The notes beneath the pieces were generated by a model, which did not search any database, had not been told where the DNA came from, and saw nothing but the letters and a program-made list of their open reading frames with translations. The position numbers and the translations under genes are program-made. This document shows, one piece after another, positions 59,572 to 64,000 of a DNA stretch of 64,000 nucleotides. Origin of the DNA: Rhabditoides inermis (lineage: Eukaryota > Nematoda > Chromadorea > Rhabditida > Rhabditidae); assembly GCA_963966185.1 (NCBI GenBank), contig CAWZYM010000272.1, positions 417,501-481,500 of the forward strand, read 5' to 3'. Every line of letters starts with the position of its first letter. Within the stretch, counting starts at the first letter, position 1.

Positions 59572-61197
59572 CAGCATTGTAGACGAATCAAAGCGAAAGG
59601 CTACAGGTGAGCGGCGCTGCATGGCTGCTCGCGGGCGCTCCTCTCTTTTCCCATTCCTTGTATCATATGGCTGTTCAGGTACTACAAGCAGAACGGCGAG
59701 GAGTTCTCGTTCATGTTCTGCGACGAGGGCGCGCCGCAGGAGAGGAAGATGGCGGAGGTGGTGGTGGAGAAGGAGCAGGCGCGGGAGCCGGAGAGGGAGC
59801 AGGTCAGCCCGGTGAGTCTCCCCACTCATAGCAGCCCTGCTAACAGTGTGGTGTGGCGGATGTGAGTGAGAGTGTGTTACAGAAGATGGTTGCTGTGGTG
59901 GAGGCAGCTGTCCACGAGAGAGCGGTGAATAACATAGAAGCGCTTTGTATAGTTGAACTCTGTGTGGTTGTGTCGTCGCCTTTCTCCCTTGTTCTTCCGT
60001 GTCCCACTTTGACCACCGTCTGATGTTTGCTTGGATTATCATTGCATGCACCCTGCTTTGCTCTTTGCACCGACTGTGATCGTGGTCCGACGTTGGCTTG
60101 AGGCTTCACTGTTTTTGCATGTGCCCCCACCCCGCTTGCTTATTGGAAGAGCAGAGATATGGACGTGGCCACTGTGTGTGTTCTTTCGCTTGCTCACCCG
60201 GTGTGTGTCGAAGTGTCGACTACGCGCGCGCGCCCCGCACACATGTGTCTCGGTTGCAGCGCCCTCTGCCGGAGCAGGAGCAGGAGGCGGTGGCCGCCGC
60301 GGTCGGAGTCGGCGCCGTCGCCGCCAACGACGACGACAACGAGGACGACCTGCTGAACCAGGTGTTCTCCGGTCTGCCGCCCGTCGCGCCCCTCGTCATC
60401 ACAATCAACGCGCAGCCCGAGCCGCCAGCCGACGAAGTGGCTGTGGTGATGGTGCCGGAGGAGCCGGAGCAGGAGGAGGAGAAGGAGGAGGAGCAGGTCG
60501 AGCCCGAGGAAGCTGCCCTGGAAGTGGCGGCTGCGGCCGAGCCCACTCACGCCGAATACGTATGTTTTCAGTTGGGCACTGCATGATATTGCATGCCACG
60601 TTTCTTTGTTGCATGATCTTCTCATTCTATCACTCTATCTTTGGTTGTTGACACTCTTTTCGGTGGTTGGGGTGTGTGTGTGTGTGGAGGCGATGCGACC
60701 GTGGATTGATGGACTAAAATGTGAATGGCTGGAGGCGGAGAGGGGTGCGCGCTAATCGCAACCGAGTGCGCGATGAAAGAGTGTGTGTGGTATTATGTGT
60801 GTGTTTGTTTCAGTACGCGCACTCGCACGTCTCCTCTCACGTGTCGTCGTCGCCCCGGTCGTACGCGGATAGCCGGGAGACGGCCTCGCCCGCATCTTCC
60901 ACCACCTACAACAACGGATACAGTGAGTGCGGGCAGGGTGACAATGTCATGCGAAGCGACGTCTTTAGTTGTAGATTTTCATAGTTGTGGTTTCGAACGT
61001 GAGAAAGAGTTGCGTTCGCAGATGATGCGTATTCATGCGTCTCGCTTGCAGCGCTGCAAATGCCGCCGGCGGTCGATGACATCTTCTGTCTGTCGGCGAA
61101 GGAGGCTCGCGAGCGTCTGCGGCAGCAGAGGAACAAGCGAGACCGCGCACTCGACATGTCCCTCGAGGAGAAGTACCGCCTCGTCTCCAATATGTAG
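55393..61197 (+). CDS. nrfl-1: NHERF/EBP50-family two-PDZ scaffold (NRFL-1 homologue)
   Basis: Cortical scaffold that binds C-terminal tails of membrane transporters. Twelve exons in phase: 55393-55461, 55611-55763, 55903-56034, 56192-56284, 58783-58860, 58957-59026, 59127-59230, 59352-59422, 59679-59811, 60260-60559, 60814-60922, 61052-61197; 485 residues. PDZ1 (about residues 12-92) has the loop YGYNL, FVGTVDKGSPADRGGLR and GDRIFAVNG. PDZ2 (about 172-255) has FGFNL, FIGTVDQGGIGERAGLR and GQRIVGVNG. A Glu/Ala-rich linker follows, then a basic helical C terminus (RERLRQQRNKRDRAL) in the place of the ERM-binding tail. The start follows a GTTCCAG acceptor. The 2.5-kb intron after 56284 separates PDZ1 from PDZ2 and could hold an internal promoter. 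Confidence 0.9.
57966..58015 (+). repeat. (GA)n microsatellite in NRFL-1 intron
   Basis: GA tract in the large intron; further tracts lie in the next introns at 58866-58942 and 59427-59570. Confidence 0.95.
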
Positions 61198-61496
61198 ACG
61201 CTCCTTCCCCGTCCCCCCCATTGAACGCTCGGTTCAACACTCACACACATCCCAGTGGAATCGATCCACGCATGCTCAGTCGCCACCACACACTCACTTT
61301 GCCATCGGTTGCCTCCCACCCCTACAACACAGTTACTCTAGCGGATCATCCGCCTAGTCTCTAATAGTGGTCCGCAGACCCGTCGCCCCGATTTGTTTCA
61401 TTCGTTTTAATAACACTTGTGCCGTGCAATATTTATTCCGAAAATGACTGTATGATCGCGTCCGCTCGTCGTTTTTTTGTCTTTATACGAATCGCA

Positions 61497-61502
61497 AATA
61501 AA
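61497..61502 (+). terminator. Polyadenylation signal of NRFL-1
   Basis: AATAAA 300 bases after the NRFL-1 stop and 260 bases before the sulfotransferase start. Confidence 0.6.
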
Positions 61503-61761
61503 GAGTATTTACGTATTTTTGCATGAGACAATGTAGCGAATCCTAACTCACTGTGTGGAAAGTCTCGGATAGATATCGAGACTGCACTATGTCGCACGTT
61601 TTTGTGTGGTGCGAGTGAAAGGTGGATGGTTTGATCGGTGGGCGAGGATACCGAAAGGCGTCTTATCGGCACCGATCTGCGGTCTAGCGAGTGCTCGCTC
61701 CGAACCGAGTGCGGACCGGATCCAGCCGCCAGCACCTTCGAAAAGCGGCTATTGTGTAACT

Positions 61762-62619
61762 ATGCGGTACGCGAGGAAAGCTGCTGGAGTGGCGGCGGCG
61801 CTTTTCGTTCTCGTCCTCCTGACGAGGCTGGCGTGGATGAGTCACCGGCCCGCATTCCGACTCGAAGACATCAGTCGATATGGCAGCGAAATGGGACAGA
61901 AGCAGGGCTATAGAGCGTACGAGTGAGTGTTTTTTTTCGAATGTATATCTCAAACATGTTGTTTTTAGAACATTCACTCGTTTCTGCTCGAATACTAGTA
62001 GTTGCGATTTCATCCCGGCTTTTGTGAATATGGAGAGTCGACATGTGGTAATGGTTTTGTGTCTGTGTTAAATCTAATCATTATTTCAGACGGCACCCGC
62101 GTATAATATGTCGGCGTGTGTGATCTATAAGAATATGAGTACCGTACTCACGTCTATTATGTGCTATCTCTATGACACGATTCGGTACAGAAGAGTAGTG
62201 GAAGATATGATGGAGGATACGTACAGTGTGCGGTGAGTTGAAATGCTTTATTTATTGTCCAATGATAATTTGTTACTAACGCTCACATTATCGAAAAAAC
62301 GTTTAAAAAAGTTACAAAACTATATTTAATTGCGTATCATTCACATTTTGATAAATTGCATAATTACTTTAGTACAACCAGTACTGCGTTCCCTCATACC
62401 ACGCATTCTAATGATTCTAATCCGTTGTCGATTACAGTGCGTGCTCGGCATTCAACGAGCACCTGTCGCTATCGCGAGTGAGTCGACGCATCGAAAAAAA
62501 GACACTAATGCCCGGCTGACATTTGCAGGTATCGCGCCAGTTGCAACACCTCGCTGTCGTCCGCGAACCGATCGAGCGATTCGTGTCAGGATTCGTGAAC
62601 AAGTGCATGCAGTGAGTGC

Positions 62620-62708
<89 letters not shown>

Positions 62709-64000
62709 CCAGGGACAGGACAAAGCGAGGTGACTTGTGCTACGGCTGTGGCGACGATGTGGAGTGTTTTGTGGAGAAGCAGTTTGAGGTGAGGAACGAT
62801 ATTTGCATGCATTCACATGAATGTATGTCCTTCTCTTCAACAGGCTCTACTCTTTACTGGCTCTTATCACACTCTCAAGTTTGCATAAGTACCACCGTGT
62901 CCCGTGTGTATGAGCGATATTCGATGATGCTTGCCGTGAAAATTGGGGATACCCTCTGGTCTGGACAACACGCATCACGCATGGAAACATTTTCTCTCAT
63001 TCATCATGAACGCATGTGATGTGTCGGTAGATAAGAGAGCACAGCGAGCGAATATCACACTCCCAACGCGATTAAAAGCGAGATGCGCAGATGCGCTATA
63101 CACTATACGGTCATACCTGATGGCGAGAAGAAACTTGATTGTGCATAAAATGAACTTTCTGACAGGAGGATCATCGTGACGAAGGATAAATCGCTCTGAT
63201 TAGTTTCTTCAAGTCGCAAACCATCTATTGCCAATCTCTATCCTTCCGCGTTACGTTTGCAATGATCGCAGTCGCTGCTGTCGTTCTCCTCTTCCCCACG
63301 TCTGCGGGTCTCCGTCGAAGACGCGCACTTCGCCCCCCAGAACTGGCACTGCGAATTCGGCACCAACAGACACCTCTACACCCTACTCAAGTACGAGGGC
63401 GCCAGGCCGCACCAGCTCGTGAGTCATCGAACGCATTGAATACGTCAAGCGTTATCTGGATAACGATGCTGCGTGACGTCTTGTCATGACGTTGACACGT
63501 GTTCAATTTCCAGGTGACGGACGTTTTAAACATTGCGCGGGCGAGCGGCGTGCCGGAAGAAGTGATCGCCGACATTGACAAACAGGTATTATGATAATAG
63601 ATGTGGTCACCACGTTAAACTGATATTGTTATAAACATTTCGCTAAAACATCTTCACGTTTCTCGTAAATGCAAATCTCGCTCGATTCGTATCTTTGGTT
63701 GCGTAATGAAAAGCATTGGTGTAGACTACATTTTTTTGGCACATACACAGATAGAAAACACTGAAAAAAGTAGTAGTGACAGAGCCGGAGACCATCTTTC
63801 GAGCCGGTCGAGTACTCGGAAGTGTAGTGTTTTCTGCAGGGCCAAGGGAATAGTTACTTGAAACTGGTCCAGATAATGATAAACCGATCAATCTCAGCTC
63901 TCACAGACATTTCTGACAAAAGCACACACAAAAATAAAAGGTTTTTGCTACTTTTCTGTTTTAGTCCTTCACAAATGACCGAACCAAGACCGAAGAGTAA
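61762..64000 (+). CDS. Golgi carbohydrate sulfotransferase (Sulfotransfer_2 type), 3' partial
   Basis: Nine exons in phase: 61762-61922, 61969-62047, 62090-62232, 62438-62477, 62529-62611, 62701-62788, 63272-63418, 63514-63585, 63965-64000. A type II membrane anchor (AAGVAAALFVLVLLTRLAW) starts the protein. The nucleotide-binding phrases of PAPS sulfotransferases follow: SACVIYKNMSTVLTSIMCYL and VVREPIERFVSGFVNKC. Then comes the nematode-typical CYGCGDDVECFVEKQF and HFAPQNWHCEFG. Such enzymes transfer sulfate to sugar chains in the Golgi. The last visible codons read ...KTEE then TAA, but the same bases form a splice donor (GA|GTAA). The family usually continues past this point, so the gene is probably cut by the window edge. 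Confidence 0.8.
62618..62704 (+). repeat. (GA)n microsatellite in sulfotransferase intron
   Basis: GA tract running right up to the acceptor of the exon that starts near 62701. The acceptor itself lies inside the repeat, so this boundary was set only by reading frame. Confidence 0.9.

Overview
The window looks like nematode nuclear DNA, most likely from a rhabditid-grade worm. The evidence is short introns with T-rich CAG acceptors, several start codons lying directly on a spliced-leader-like acceptor, nematode-type seven-transmembrane chemoreceptors, a FOG-3/Tob-like gene, a receptor-type guanylyl cyclase tail, and homologues of WEE-1.3/Myt1, NRFL-1/NHERF and CCDC51/MITOK. Species cannot be read from the sequence. 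Gene models were assembled by eye from splice motifs. For the main genes the exon phases close without a break from start to stop.

Layout. 0-7 kb: 3' end of a receptor guanylyl cyclase (+), then a GILT-family thiol-reductase-like gene (+) whose thioredoxin-type fold is split by a long Arg/Gln/Glu-rich insert. 7-11.5 kb: an uncharacterised acidic protein (-) with a run of 32 glutamates. 14.7-21.9 kb: an RNase H1-type gene (-) whose largest intron (about 4.7 kb) holds an EGF-repeat gene on the opposite strand. 22.4-23.8 kb: a FOG-3/Tob-like gene (+), head to head with RNase H1. 24.1-26.7 kb: a nearly perfect inverted duplication of a small secreted Gly/Cys-rich protein gene. 27.8-44 kb: three chemoreceptor-type genes (-) among LINE fragments, foldback elements and minisatellite. 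45-47 kb: MITOK/CCDC51 (-), divergent from WEE-1.3/Myt1 (+, 47.8-50.9 kb), whose last intron holds a tRNA-Phe gene. 55.4-61.2 kb: NRFL-1/NHERF two-PDZ scaffold (+). 61.8 kb to the edge: a Golgi-type carbohydrate sulfotransferase (+), cut by the window end.

The genes do not form one pathway; this is an ordinary mixed animal gene neighbourhood. The unusual content is structural: foldback elements (three carrying tRNA-like A and B boxes), a dispersed repeat with two copies about 98% alike 40 kb apart, more than twenty (CT/GA)n tracts mostly in introns and flanks, and introns built from a few recurring short motifs. I found no CRISPR array, no bacterial-type operon and no viral genome.
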